Assembly (NCBI GenBank): GCA_003427395.1
Contig: BFEA01000114.1
Coordinates: 1,809,726-1,855,697 of the forward strand
Direction of reading: 5' to 3'
Origin: Chara braunii
Taxonomy: Eukaryota; Streptophyta; Charophyceae; Charales; Characeae
DNA length: 45,972 nt
In this document: positions 18,827-31,679 of the stretch, one piece after another
Position numbering within the stretch: position 1 is the first letter of the stretch
Layout of the letters: every line of letters begins with the position of its first letter
Made by a program: the position numbers and the translations under genes
The notes under the pieces: model-generated
Told to the model about the DNA's origin: nothing
What the model saw: the letters and a program-made list of their open reading frames with translations, nothing else
Databases searched by the model: none

Positions 18827-19596
18827 CAGGGCTGCCGGCGTTCGGGACGGGCCGAACACCCGAACCCGAACGCCCGAACGTTTGGGACCCCCTCTCGACG
18901 CGTTCGGACGTTCGACCGAACGCGGAACCANAAAAAAAAAAAAAAAAAAAAAAAAAAATCCAAAAATTCTGAAAACAAAATATGTCATGCAGAAGAATAA
19001 ACTAAACAACATTTGCCTCAACAGTACATCCAAATTCCTTACCAAATTGGAAATAAAAATCAAATACAAAAACTAAATAATATTAATGAAAATAAGAAAA
19101 AATAAAACGAGAATGAAATTATTGCGTGGGCGAGCAAGTTTTTGACACCGCAATCTTTGGCGATTTTTCATTTTTTTTTGGCTCTGCCAAATGCCATGAA
19201 ATTTTATGCATATGTATCTTACATAATAGAGAACCTACAAATAAAGTTTAAAAAAATAATATTTTTTTTTCAAACCCTGAAATAAAGGGAAAACAAAAAG
19301 TGAAAAAAAAAAAAAACAAATTAGTAAGTGCGAAAGCAAGTTTTGACACCACCATCGTTGCCGATTTTTCATTATTGTTTGGCTCCACAGAATGACTTCA
19401 AAATTGAGAGACAGATAGCTTACATAACAGAGAACTGACAAAAACAAAATGAGAAAAAAAAAATAATTTTTAGATACCAAAATATTTTTTTGCGGGGTCC
19501 GAACCCCTTTGAGTTCGGGCCCCATACGGGGACCCAAACGCCCGAACGTTCGGGGGTCAGCTTAGGGGCCTCCGTACGTTCGGCCTGGCAACCCTG
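18827..19596. mobile_element. Non-autonomous hAT-type element with 8-bp target duplication
   Basis: The element starts CAGGGCTGCCGGCGTTCG and ends with the inverse of CAGGGTTGCCAGGCCGAACG; CAGGG(C/T)TGCC is a common hAT terminal sequence. GGGGTAGT flanks it on both sides (18819-18826 and 19597-19604), the 8-bp duplication hAT transposases make. Subterminal regions are rich in CCCGAACG-type repeats. The A/T-rich interior contains an internal direct duplication (about 19130-19260 and 19325-19455, sharing GCAAGTTTTTGACACC-like and CGATTTTTCATT blocks). No transposase frame is present. One ambiguous base and an A tract lie at 18931-18958. Confidence 0.85.
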
Positions 19597-20994
19597 GGGG
19601 TAGTAAAATTGTTTAAGGGGTTCGAACATGACTTAGGGATTTTGTAAACTACTTTTGGGGTTTAACACACCAATTTAGGGATTCAACCTAATAAATTGAA
19701 AATACGTAAATCAATTGGGGGTTCCGAACATCTGTTTGGGGGTTTAGGGGTCTGACGCATCAATTTAGGGATCCAGCCTATCAGTTTGAAGTTACGTAAA
19801 TCAATACGGGGTTGTGGATATTATAAATTACTTTAGGGGGCCAACACGTCACTTTGGGGGTCCACCATACCAATCTCAAAATTATGTAAATTGGTTATGG
19901 GTCGCAAACATCGGTTTTAGAAATTACTTGGGGGGTTTGACGCCCCAAATAAGGGATCCAACCTATTAATATCGGGGTACCAAAATGATTTAGGGGGTTT
20001 AAACTTTGGTTTGGGGGTTTAAATTACTTCAGGGGTCCGACATATCAATTTAGGGGTTCAACCGATGAGTTTGAAGTTACGTAAATTAATTCGGGATCCC
20101 GAAAATCAGTTTCGGGGTTTAGAACTTGAAAGTCAGTTTGGGAGTTTATAAATTATTTTGGGGGTCTGACGCATCAATTATAACATTCAACCTTCTAATT
20201 TGGGAATATTAAAATTATTTAGGGGGTTTGAACGTCAGTTTCAGGTTTATAAAAACTACTGTGGTGGTCTGACGCATCAATTTAGGGGTCCAACTTAACA
20301 GTTTGAAATCACGTAAACTAATTTGCAGTTTCGAAAGTCAGTTTGGGTTCTTAGAAATTACTTTGGGGGTATGACACAGTGATTCGGGGATCCAACCTAT
20401 CAATTTGGAGGTATTAAAGTTATTAAGGGGCCTTAAACGTAACTTTGAGGATTTAGAAATTGATATGGGGGTCTGACGCATAAATTTAGGGGTTTAACCT
20501 TACAGTTTCATGTTACGTAAATTAATTGGAGATCCTAAACGTGAGTTTGAGGTTTTACAATTTACTTTGGGGGTCTATCACATCAATTAATAGGTCAAAG
20601 TTCCATCAAACATACCAATTTGCAGTTACGTAAATTAATTGGGGGTTCAAAACGTGGGTTTGGGAGCTACAAATTACTTTAAGGATCGAACGGAAGAATT
20701 CATCGGTCCTACCTACTAATTGGGGTCGGACGCAACAATTTATCGGGGGTATTTGAGGGTACTAAAATTATTAAGAGAATTAAAACGTCAGTTGAGGGGT
20801 TTAGATATTACTTGGGGGTCCTGACGCATCAATTTAGAGGTCCAACCATACGGTTTGAAGTTACATAAATAAATTGGGTATGCCAAACATGAGTTTGCGG
20901 GTTTACAAATTACTTTGGGGTTCTGATGATCAAGTCACAAATCCAACCTACCAATTTGGGGGTATGAAAATTATTTAGATGGTTTGAACGTTAG

Positions 20995-23130
20995 TTTAAG
21001 GGTAATAAATTACTTTGGAGGTCAGACGCATTAATTCATAAGTCCAACCTACCAATTTGGAAGTAAGGAAAATTAACCGGGGCGCCCAAACGTAAGTTTG
21101 GGGGCTTACAAATTAATTTGGGGGCCATAAGCATCAATTCATAGGTCCAACCTACCAATTTGGGGGTATTAAAATTATTTAGAGGTCTTGAACGTAAGTT
21201 TGACGTTTTAGAAATTACTTCAGGCCCGTTCGGGGATCTTAGGCATCAATATAGGGATTTGACCCATCAATTTGAAGTCACATAAGTTAAGTGGGGGTCC
21301 CAAACATGAGTTTAGGGGTTTACAAATTACTTTGGGGGTCCGACACATTAACTCATAGGTCCAACCAACCAATTTAGGGGTATAAAAATTATTTAGGGGA
21401 TTTGAACGTCTGTTTGGGGGTTTACAAATTACTTTGGGAGTCTTATGCATCAATTCATAGATCCAACCTACCAATTTGGGGGTAGGTAAATTAATTGGGG
21501 GTCCCAAACGTGAGTTAGGGGGTTTACAAATTACTTTTGAGGTCAGACGCATTAATCCATAGGTACAAATTTGGGGGTATGGAAAATATTTAGGGGGTTT
21601 GAACGTGAGGTTGCGGGCTTACAAATTACTTTAGGGTTTTGAAGCATCAATTCATAAGTCCAACCTATCAATTTGGGGGTATGAAAATTATTCAGATGAT
21701 TTAAACGTAAGTTGGGGGTAATAAATTACTTTGGAAGTCGGACGCATTAATTCATAGGTCCAACCTACCAATTTGGAGGTAGGTAAATCAATCGGGGGTC
21801 CCAAACGTGAGTTTGGGGATTTATAAATTAATTTGGGGGGCAGACGCATCAATTCATAGGTCCAACTACCAATTGGGAGTATTGAAATTATTCAGGGGTC
21901 TTGAACGTCGATTTGCCATTTTAGAAATTACTTCGGGGGTCTAACGCATCAATATAGGGGTCCGATCAATCAATTTGAAGTTACATAAGTTAATTGGGGG
22001 TCTCAAACGTGAGTTTAGGATTTACAAATTACTTTTGGGGTCTTACGCATTAATTCATAGGTCCAACCTACCAATTTGGGGGTATAAAAATCATTTAGGG
22101 AATTTAAACGTCAGTTTGGGGGCATACAAATTACTCTAGGAGTCTGACGCATCAATTCATAGGTCCAACCTACAAATTTGGGGATAGGTAAATCAATTGA
22201 GGGTCCCAAACGTGAGTTACTGGTTTACAAATTATTTGTGGGGGTCAGACGCATTAATTCATAGGTCCAATCTTAAAATTTGGGAGTAGGAAAATTATTT
22301 AGGAGGTTTGAACGTAAGTTTGCCGGTTTACAAATTACTTTGGGGTTCTGACGCATCAATTCACAAGTCCAACCTACCAATTTGGCAGTATGAAAATTAT
22401 TTAGATGATTTGAACGTCAGTTTAGGGGCAATAAATTACTTTGGAACTTAGACGCACTAATTCATAGGTCCACTCTACCAATTTGGAAGTTGGTAAATTA
22501 ATTAGGGGTCCTAAACGTGAGTTTGGAGGTTTACAAATTAATTTGGGGGACCAGACGCATCAATTCATAGGTCTAACCTACCAATATGAGGGTATTAAAA
22601 TTATTTAGGGGTTTGAACATCAGTTTGACGTTTTAGAAATTACTTCGGGGGTCTGACGCATCAATATGGCGGTCCGACCCATCAATTTGAAGTTACATAA
22701 GTTAATTAGAGGTCCCAAACATGAGTTTAGGGGTTTACGAATTACTTTGGGGGTCTGACGGATTAACTCATAGGTCCAACCTACCAATTTGGGGATATAA
22801 AAATTATTTAAGGGATTTGAACGTGAGTTTGAAAGCTTACAAATTACTCTGGGAGTCTGACACATCAATTCATATGTCCAACCTACCAATTTGGGGGTAG
22901 GTAAATTAATTGGGGGTCCCAAACGTGACTTAGGGGGTTTACAAATTATTTTGGGGGGTTAAACGCAATAATTCATAGGTCCAACCTACAAATTTTGGGG
23001 TATGAAAATTATTAAATGGTTTTGTACGTCAGTTTGACGTTTTAGAAATTGCTTCGTTGGTCAGATGCATCAATATAGGGGTCTGACATTTTAGAAATTA
23101 CTTTGGGGATTTGACGCATCAATATAGGGG
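20995..23130. repeat. Higher-order repeat of about 0.71 kb within the satellite
   Basis: The variant GG(T/C)AATAAATTACTTTGGA marks equivalent points at 21001, 21717 and 22427, that is steps of 716 and 710 bases, or seven monomers. Neighbouring monomers keep the same order of variants in each period (for example the GACGTTTTAGAAATTACTTC variant at 21200, 21915 and 22627). Confidence 0.7.
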
Positions 23131-24765
23131 TGTGACGTTTGAGAATTTACTTCGGGAGTCTGACGCAACAATTAAGGGGTCCAACATCCCATTTTGCAGG
23201 TACTTAAATTATTTAGGGGAATTGAACATCATTTTGGGGTTTTAGAAATTAGTTTGAGGGTCTTACTCATCAATTTAGGGGTCCAATGTAACTGTTTGAA
23301 GTTACGAAATTAATAAGGGGTCATGAACATCAGTTTGGGGGTTTAGAAATTTCCTCGGGGGTCTGACGCAGCAATCAAGGTGTCCAACATACCGATTTGC
23401 GGGTACTTAAATTATGTAGGGGAATTAAATATCAATTTAGGGTTTTAGAAATTACTTTTGAGGTCCTTCTTATCAATTTAGGGGTCCAACCTAACAGTTT
23501 GAAGTTACGTAAATTAGTAAGGGATCCTAAACGTTAGTCTGGGGGCTTAGAAATTACTTTGGGGTCTGATGCTTAGTTGAGGCATCGGATCTACCAATTT
23601 GCGGTTTTAAAATTCTCTATGGGGGTCTAACGCATCAATTGACAGGTCGAATCTACCAATTTGGGGATACTTAAATTATTTAGGAATCCAACCTGTCCCA
23701 AACTTGAGTTTGGAGGTTTACAAACTACTTTGTGGAACTGACACATCAATTCATAAGTTCAACCTGCCAATTTGAAGGTTACTAAAATTAGTGATGGGTT
23801 TTAAATTTCAGTTTATGGGTTTAAAAACTAATTTGTAGGTCTGACACATCAATTTAGGGGTTCGGCCTATAAATTAGAAGTTGCGTAAACTAATTGGGCA
23901 TCCCAAACGTGAGTTTGATAATAAACATGAGTTTGGGACCAAACGTGAGTTTGGGGGTTTACAAATTACTTTGGAGGTCTGACGCATTAATCATACATCC
24001 AACCTTTCAATTTAGGGATATTAAAATTATTTAGGGGGTTCAAACGTAAGTTTGGGGATTGAGAAATTACTTTGGGGGTGAGACACGTGAATTCAGGAGT
24101 CCAACCTTTGAGTTTTAAGTAACATGATTTAATTGGAGGTCTCGAACTTAAGTTTGAGAGTTTAGAAACAACTTTGGAATTTGACGCATCAGTTTGAGGG
24201 TTCAACCTATCAATTTGGGGGTACTAAAATTCTTTAGGGGTCTGAACTTCAGTTTGGAGGTTTAGAACTTGCTTTGGAGGTCTGTCGCAACAGTTTATGT
24301 ATCCAATCTATCAGTTTGGATGTACGTAAATTAATAGGGGGTCCCTAACATTAGTTTGGGGGTTTAGAGATTACTTTCAGGGTTAGACATCAATTTAAAG
24401 ATATAACCTTTGACTTTGAAATTACTTAAATTAATCGGGGGTCCCGGCGCTAGGTTGAGGATTTAGAAACTACTTTGGAGGTCTGACGCATCAATTTGGG
24501 GGTCCAACTTATCAATTTGTGGGTTGTAAAATTCTTTAGGGGGTTCTGAAGTCAGTTTAGGGGTTTAGAAAGGAATTTAAAGGTTTTGACGCATCAGTCT
24601 GGCGATCAAACAATTACTTGGAGGTTTAAAAATTACTTTGGGGGTGTGACGCATCAATTTAGGGGTCCAACCTATTAGTTTCATGTTACATATATAAATT
24701 GGGGGTCCCTAACGTCAGTTTGGGGGTTTAGAAACTACTTTGGTGATTTTACGCATCAATCAGTC

Positions 24766-26400
24766 GTTGTGCCTGCCGTCCCCGTCGTTGTCGGCCATAT
24801 AGACTAGTGTAGACGAGGGAGCATGTCACAGACTGACGTTGAGCGACCAGTCGATTTCGTAAAGTTGAGTGTTTTACAAACTCAACTTGAACACCGGACG
24901 AGCATTGCACGACACATGACGACACGTAGTGAGGTGCATTGTACGACACGTAGCGAGCGGAAGAGGTGCATTGGGCGTCATGTGGCGAGCAGAAGAGTTG
25001 GATTGGCCCGGGACAACCCACACGGAGCCTCGTGCAGTGCAAGAAGAGGTGGATTAGGCAACCCACACAGACCCTACTGCAGTGGGGGAAGAGGTGGAAT
25101 GGATGACATGTGGCGACACGTGGCGAGTGGAAAAGGTGTATTGGGTGACCCTCATGAACCTCGGTCAACCTCCTCCACCGCACCGACATTCTGCCATACT
25201 GTGCACTCGCCACGTGTCTCTCTGCCTGTCTATCTGCCTGGCTTAAAGTTCCGAATCGACCCTGTCTTGTCTGCATATCTGCCTTTTTGCCTACTTGTTT
25301 GTCTGTCTGTCTGCCTGCCTCCTAAGGTCTAGATCAATGTGACACAGCCCAGTCAACGTTGACACAACCCCAGCCAACAAACACAAACAGACAGACAGAC
25401 AAAAAAGCAGGGGACGAGGCCACTTTCGAAACCAAAAGCATGACTAAAAAAAAAAAAAAAAAAAAAAAAAGCCACGACTGCATCTTACAACTGCATCTTC
25501 CACGGAAAGTGGTAACTTAAAGATGCATCCGTTGCCATTCATAATAACAAAACAAAACCCCTCCCTCCCCAAAACAACCCCCCCAAAAAACCCGCCCACC
25601 TCAAAACTGAAACGACGACCAACCTCAAAAAGGAAAGGTCGGGCGACGCCCGCCACCACCAAGAACGACTTATGCCACCTACTATTGGTCGCCTGCGCGC
25701 CAACCTCTGCGTTGGCCGTTTGGCCTACCGGTTTGTGCCCTGCCCCCGACCGCGCACCTTGTCGACGCCCCATAAACCCCATTAAAGGTCATCGATCTTT
25801 CCTCAAACCGAAAGCCCTCTACTCGATAAAAAAGTGCAATGGGACCCAACAGTCAAAGTCCAAAGTGGACCCAGCCCAGACTGTCGGTCAGACGCACACA
25901 CTTGTTTGTATGCAGGTACCCGGGCAACATCATGACCAAGGGGAGATCTTCAATTGTACACAATTCAGACCCTCGTCTGTGAGTCAATCTGTATGACTGT
26001 GGGAAGAGGACCCGAGGTCAGTCAACCTCGTCAGACACTATAAAGGGTCTGGTCTCCAGGAGATCAATATTCAGCCTTGCTATGTAAAAGGGTTTTTACA
26101 ATTCAGACCCAGAATCACAACCCCAACATGAAGGGGCCCATTCAACCGGAACCTGGAGTTACGAATTCATTTCAAAAGACAAGTTCCCCTGAGGTAAATG
26201 TCGCGTCCATACTGGCCACAGCAGCAGCAGAATATGGGAAAGGTACTGGGACTCACACTTCGCAGCAATACGCAGTGGGCATGCGGTCCCAGGCTGCAAG
26301 GCACATTTTGGTCAGAGGCTGGCCCAGCCAGACCAGTCCAGCATCATAAAAGACTGACCAACCTCCCATTTCAGCAGATGCTCATTCGCATGAGAGTGTG
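24766..26400. other. No gene seen; satellite flank
   Basis: 24860-24900 holds a TTGAGTGTTTTACAAACTCAA hairpin, and 24900-25150 has degenerate GACACGTGGCGAG-like repeats. 25200-25320 and 25380-25400 are rich in CTGTCTGC and its complement. An A tract spans 25446-25470. The open frame at 25523-25996 is Pro/Lys/Thr-rich and unrecognised. Confidence 0.4.
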
Positions 26401-26799
26401 GAAGTGCTAGTTTAACACTCTCTCTCTCTATATATATATATACATATATGTATACACACCAATCATTGACAATCAATCAATCAATTAATCAACGAGTGAG
26501 TGTGTGCGTGTGTGTGTGTGAATTTGTTCTCATGTTCGATATGCACTCAAAAAATATGAGTGCGTATGTGTGTGTGTGTGTTGTCGGATTCCGTTGTTTT
26601 ATTTTTAACTTTTTAAATTTGTATATCGATTGTTTGATTGATTGATTGCATCATTTGTGTGTGATCAACCTTCGAGTTCGATGGATTTTTTTTTTTTACT
26701 TTTTATATCCTTTCATTCATTCCTTGAGCGATGGACTGATTGTTTCGTTGTCGCGCGTGGCGGTTCCACACCCAGACGAAATGTAGTTTTTGTGTCGGA

Positions 26800-27075
26800 C
26801 CTCACGGTCGTGTCACGCAGGAGTTTTTTGTTATCTTTACGGAATACCAACTCCGACCGTGCGAGGGTGCTATACCTCTCGCGACTCCCTACGACAGGTT
26901 AGGGATCCCGCGAGGTACAACATTACCTCCACCCGCGGGAGCTGTCACCATCCCTTAGGTGGGCGTATCCCTGCTGAGCTACTGACCCACGTGCAAAGGC
27001 TTTTACATGCAGTAACAGAGGTAGGTCAGCCGAGGGCATTTTCTCGATCGCCGTAGCATAGGCATACGCGCGGTA
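26800..27075 (-). repeat. Dispersed repeat, copy 2
   Basis: Second copy of the family at 6700-7060, same orientation. The minus strand carries CAGTAGCTCAGCAGGG, an even better A box than copy 1. Confidence 0.6.
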
Positions 27076-27319
27076 GAAAGCCTTAAGACTGATCCGTATG
27101 TCGTGTCCCGAGGTGCTAATTCCACGGACCGACTATCTAATCAGGTCGACTTTCTCGGACAGTCTTCCACGCTTGGCTAACTATGACAACGACTCTATGT
27201 TTCCTTTGTTGACCTTATGAAAATGTCAGAGTCAAACCCTTAGTAATCTCTCATTCTTCTCAAAAGAAGTTTCAGACAAATGACTTCCTAGGTACCGACC
27301 AGCCTACGATCTCACTCAC

Positions 27320-27396
<77 letters not shown>

Positions 27397-28000
27397 ATAT
27401 CAGGGGAGATGAATGAGCGGTGGACCTCACTTTCAGAATTGTTGTGCTCCGTCGTCCGAATATCCCAAATGATCCAAAATTCAGAAGACAACACAAACGT
27501 CCAACACCTCTGCAGATGCAAGACATCACATACACGCATACAAATGCAGACACAGAATGCACTACAAGCGTCAAACTTTAACCCATTCATAGCAAGCCAC
27601 TCACGCCCCAAAACCTTGAAAGACAACATTCTTTCCTAAACCTGACTTTCTATACCCCAACCCTTACCTCTGAGTGTGATTTGGACAAATTTAGGTGTAG
27701 ATATAAGAGGAAGATTTATCTGTTCTCTTCTTAGGTCTTGTCTTAGGTGTGGGTATCAAGCCATGTGGAAGTTGAGTCGGAGTTATACCGACCTGTTATC
27801 CAATGATAACAAAATTTATAGTTCCCTTACAAATTTCTTCCGTAGTCCTCTCCAAGAGCGTTGAACCCTGTAGACACAGCACAGTCCAAAAAAATCTTAA
27901 CGTCTTTTCTTCGACATTGGGATCTAGAAGATCCTTTCTAGCCTTGTGACCCAGTATTTGGTGCTCACCGTCGACCTACTGCCTAACTCCTATCCTCACG
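27076..28000. other. No gene seen
   Basis: Holds the AT microsatellite at 27322-27396 and a hairpin near 27790 similar to the one at 8199. Nothing else recognised. Confidence 0.4.
27322..27396. repeat. (AT)n followed by (TATG)n microsatellite
   Basis: About 25 AT units, then about six TATG units. Confidence 0.95.
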
Positions 28001-28464
28001 TCTCTTATCAAAACTGCTCGCCTGGTTGGTCTAGGTAATGAATAGAATTCATTCCCAGCCTCTTTGTCCAACGATTCTACCATGTTTCTTTTCTTTTAAA
28101 TTAACTACGAGCCTCATGTTCCTAATGACTTCAAGAAATACCATTCATTCAATTCAGAAAGGAAATCACATGATAGAGATCAATTCAGGATTTCAAAGGG
28201 TGATAAGTCTCTCTGAGTGAAGATCTCACTTATCCTTTCCTCACTGGAATCAGCGAGTTAGTAACCGGTCGAATTAACTACATGGAGGCAGACATCTGGG
28301 AGTGGATTGATCAGGATACATCCAAAACTTTATTGGTATCTGGCGTGGAGAGTATAAGTTATCATGGCGATGAGGGAGGCTTCTTAAAGCTTCGCTCCTC
28401 TCGATCGCCTAGTATACTTATAGATATGGCGATGAGGCAGACTTCATCGAACCTCGCTCCTCTC

Positions 28465-28465
<1 letters not shown>

Positions 28466-28518
<53 letters not shown>
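28466..28518. repeat. (TA)n microsatellite between hairpin units
   Basis: About 26 TA units. It is an expanded spacer of the hairpin minisatellite. Confidence 0.95.
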
Positions 28519-28520
<2 letters not shown>

Positions 28521-28689
28521 TGATGAGGCAGGCTTCATAGAGCCTCGCTCCTCTCGATTGCCTAGTATACTTATAGATATGGCGATGAGGCAGGCTTCAT
28601 AGAGCATCGCTCCTAGTATATGTATATATATAGATAGATATATTGTGATGAGGCAGGCTTCATAGAGCCTCACTCCTCTCGATCGCCTA

Positions 28690-29254
28690 NNNNNNNNNNN
28701 NNNNNNNNNNNNNNNNNNNNNNNNNNNNNNNNNNNNNNNNNNNNNNNNNNNNNNNNNNNNNNNNNNNNNNNNNNNNNNNNNNNNNNNNNNNNNNNNNNNN
28801 NNNNNNNNNNNNNNNNNNNNNNNNNNNNNNNNNNNNNNNNNNNNNNNNNNNNNNNNNNNNNNNNNNNNNNNNNNNNNNNNNNNNNNNNNNNNNNNNNNNN
28901 NNNNNNNNNNNNNNNNNNNNNNNNNNNNNNNNNNNNNNNNNNNNNNNNNNNNNNNNNNNNNNNNNNNNNNNNNNNNNNNNNNNNNNNNNNNNNNNNNNNN
29001 NNNNNNNNNNNNNNNNNNNNNNNNNNNNNNNNNNNNNNNNNNNNNNNNNNNNNNNNNNNNNNNNNNNNNNNNNNNNNNNNNNNNNNNNNNNNNNNNNNNN
29101 NNNNNNNNNNNNNNNNNNNNNNNNNNNNNNNNNNNNNNNNNNNNNNNNNNNNNNNNNNNNNNNNNNNNNNNNNNNNNNNNNNNNNNNNNNNNNNNNNNNN
29201 NNNNNNNNNNNNNNNNNNNNNNNNNNNNNNNNNNNNNNNNNNNNNNNNNNNNNN
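28690..29254. other. Scaffold gap (565 N)
   Basis: A run of N with hairpin minisatellite units on both sides. The true array length is unknown. Confidence 0.99.
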
Positions 29255-30098
29255 CTCCTCTCGATCGCCTAGTATATGTATGTATAAATAGATATATGGC
29301 GATGAGGCAGGCTTTATAGAGCCTCGCTCCTCTCGATCGCCTAGTATATATATATAGAGATGGCGATGAGGCAGGCTTCATAGAGCGTCGCTCTTCTCAA
29401 TCGCCTAGTATATGTATGTATAGATAGATATATGGCGATGAGGCAGGGTTCAAAGAGCCTCGCTCCTCTTGATCGCCTAGTATATATATAGATAGATATA
29501 TGGAGATGAGGCAGGATTCATAGAGCCTCGCTCCTCTCGATCGCCTAGTATATATCAAAATATCGACGCCCAGTCCCAGTCTTGAACCATCCGAAAGGCT
29601 TTAGGATCACGCAGATGGGTCACACGGGACTTGCACCTCATGTCCTAAATCCATCCGGCTGATACTAAGCTAAGTTAGCCTGGACTCTCTTTGTGCATAG
29701 ATATGGGTTAGTCATTAGGATAACGCTAGTTGAGGCAATCCATCATACCAGAAGGCTTTGTCAATCATAAGTTCGACATCATTTCTCCTGATCCCTCAAC
29801 CCATTATCTCATGGTCAGGTGACCTATAGGCGAGGGAATGCTGTCTGACGTACACCCCTCTCCCTGTCAATCACATCTCAAAAGAAACATTCACGTAGCG
29901 AGACAATCAACTCAACACTTCTTGTTCTCGCTGCGTTTACCAACATCAGTTAGACACACCCCAGACAAATCATACTCCCTTTCCTTAACCCAAACATTAT
30001 TGTTTGCCTTCCTGTCCCCGGGCTTAGCCATGAAGGATCCCTGACTCAAACTATTCACTTCTTCAGTATTGTCATAGGCAGTCCCCTGAGGTTATAGG

Positions 30099-30117
30099 CT
30101 TAGGGTTTAGGGTTTAT
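30099..30117. repeat. Short interstitial TTTAGGG run, left arm
   Basis: About two units of TTTAGGG. The mirrored position in the right arm (40342-40371) has four. Confidence 0.75.
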
Positions 30118-30296
30118 GTTGAGGCACACATACCTCTAGAGGCAGGTACTTGAGAGGACCACACAAGTTAAGCATGAAGAAGGGTGAAGGAGGTGGGCAC
30201 TTATCACAAAAGGATAGCGTCACCTCCCTTTCCAATGCCCCATGCTCCCTCTTCATCTCTGCCCTTTTATGATGCCTAATCACAATAATGATATGA

Positions 30297-30297
30297 G

Positions 30298-30345
<48 letters not shown>

Positions 30346-30376
30346 TCCAGAATAATAATAGTAATAATAATACTAA
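30297..30376. repeat. (AAT)n microsatellite, left arm
   Basis: About 25 AAT units with small interruptions; mirrored by (ATT)n at 39888-39957. Confidence 0.95.
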
Positions 30377-30689
30377 CGTAGGGCAATGGTGAAAGCAGGA
30401 GGACAGATTGCAGATGGTGAGACCCCCTTTGAAAGCCTGGAAGTCCTACTCTGACTAGAGAGTAGTAACGCATTGATGTTACATCAATCGGAATCCGAAT
30501 ACTGCATCGAGTTGACAATGGGAGCCTATCCCTGGCTGCATCCGACACGTATATCAGGGGCCTCCCTTCTACTGCCGCGTTCATGCAACAGGCTCTCTTT
30601 GACCGTGAAGGCCAATGACGCCACTACCAGTGCGGCTGCGAGTGTATACCAGGTATGTTTTTTTCCCCTCTCTCTCATTCTCTCACATT

Positions 30690-31235
30690 CTGTCCCTCTC
30701 TCTCTTTGCGCATGTGTACGTCCCCCTTTGTGTGTCACCGTGTATGTGTCTCACTGTATATGTCGCAATCCGCTGTGTGTGTCACGGTGTTAGTTACTGT
30801 GTATGTCACTATGATTGCGTGTGTCACCGTGTGATTGTCACCTTGTGACAGCGTGACTGTGCGGCTATCACTATGTATGTGTCACAGCGCATGTATCACT
30901 TGAATGACTGTCACTTGTCTGTGCGTGTGTGTGTCATTGTGACTGTGCATCCATGTGATCTTGGCGGCGTGTGTCACAGTTGTGTTTATCTGCGTGTGTG
31001 TTACCGTACCTGGGCACAGTGTGACTGTGTGTGACTGCGCATGACTGTGTGAGACTGTGCACACCATGTGTGTCTGTGCACACTGTGTGTGACTCTGCCA
31101 CCGACCGGGTACAACTGCGTTGCTGTGTACAGCTGCGTCACTGTGTACAACTGTATTCCTGTGAACAATTACGTCACTGCGCACCGCTGTATCACTGTGT
31201 ACAGCTGTGTTACCGCTTACAGTTGTGTAGAGGTC
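30690..31235 (+). repeat. Degenerate GTGTCACTGTGT-type repeat block
   Basis: Hundreds of bases of loosely periodic TGTGTCAC/TGTGACTGTG units of roughly 10-13 bases. The same composition recurs at 31680-32070 and, complemented, at 37940-38700. Confidence 0.75.
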
Positions 31236-31320
31236 GTAGCTGTAGCTGTTGCAGTGTCGAAAGGTCGCAGTTTTAGCTGCTGCAGTTTGCCAGAGGCAGT
31301 GGCCAAGCGGTGGAGCCAGC

Positions 31321-31665
31321 CTTAGTACGTTGGCAGTGCGACCGTAGTGAGCCTGCGGTGCAAACCCCTGCGGTCAGTGGTACTGGCCCAGTCAGTCCCA
31401 GTCCAGCCCAGCAAGTATCATCAGGGGCTGTGTGAGCCCTGGGCCGATGGGAAGAGACAGACCAACGAGTCACAACAGTATAAATCAAGAGGCAGCACCC
31501 TGCCGTTCATTCCTTCCCGCGTGGGCCATGCGGAAGTGCTGTCACAGCGACCTGTGCGAGGAGATCTGCAGCAGCGCCCGAGTCGAAGTGGGCAAGAGAG
31601 AGACGAAGCGCAGCCATAGCGATAGGGTAGAGGCAGCCATAGTTGTAATGGGAAGTATGTGTATA
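31321..31665 (+). repeat. Arm-internal repeat segment, copy a
   Basis: Begins GAGCCTGCGGTGCAAACCC and contains CCCAGTCAGTCC, GGGCCGATGGGAAGA and GCCATGCGGAAG blocks. Copies b (32070-32345, same strand) and c (38695-38890, opposite strand) share these blocks in order. Confidence 0.75.
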
Positions 31666-31679
31666 TGAGTGAGTTTCCA

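Larger units (their letters stand above)
18788..24765. repeat. Satellite array, about 102-bp monomer
   Basis: Roughly fifty degenerate monomers built from the blocks TTACAAATTACTTTGGGGGT, CTGACGCATCAATTCATAGG, CCAACCTACCAATTTGGGGG and either a TAAAATTATTTAGGGG or a TACGTAAATTAATTGGGGGT ending. Two monomer types often alternate. The monomer length is near a multiple of three, so minus-strand translations show a repeating PKLVGWTYEL-type pattern, which I regard as incidental. The array already begins at 18790, ahead of the hAT insertion. Confidence 0.85.
28364..29552. repeat. Hairpin minisatellite with AT spacers, at least ten units
   Basis: The unit folds as GGCGAT / ATCGCC, GAGG / CCTC and AGGCT / AGCCT around the loop TCATAG. 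Units start near 28364, 28426, 28518, 28580, 28643, (gap), 29298, 29359, 29433 and 29502, separated by TATA/TAGATA spacers of varying length. In the unit at 28518 the outer arm is GGTGAT against ATTGCC, still pairing through two G-T pairs. Confidence 0.8.

Noticed and set aside
21220-21552. Minus-strand proteins with a PKLVGWTYEL repeat in the satellite
   Set aside because: The monomer is near a multiple of three bases, so a repeating frame arises by itself; stops and shifts break it everywhere.
28362-29381. A 339-codon minus-strand open frame
   Set aside because: Most of it is scaffold gap; the rest is hairpin minisatellite.
28364-29552. CRISPR-like array
   Set aside because: Units are separated by AT microsatellite spacers, not unique spacers, and the setting is eukaryotic with no cas genes.
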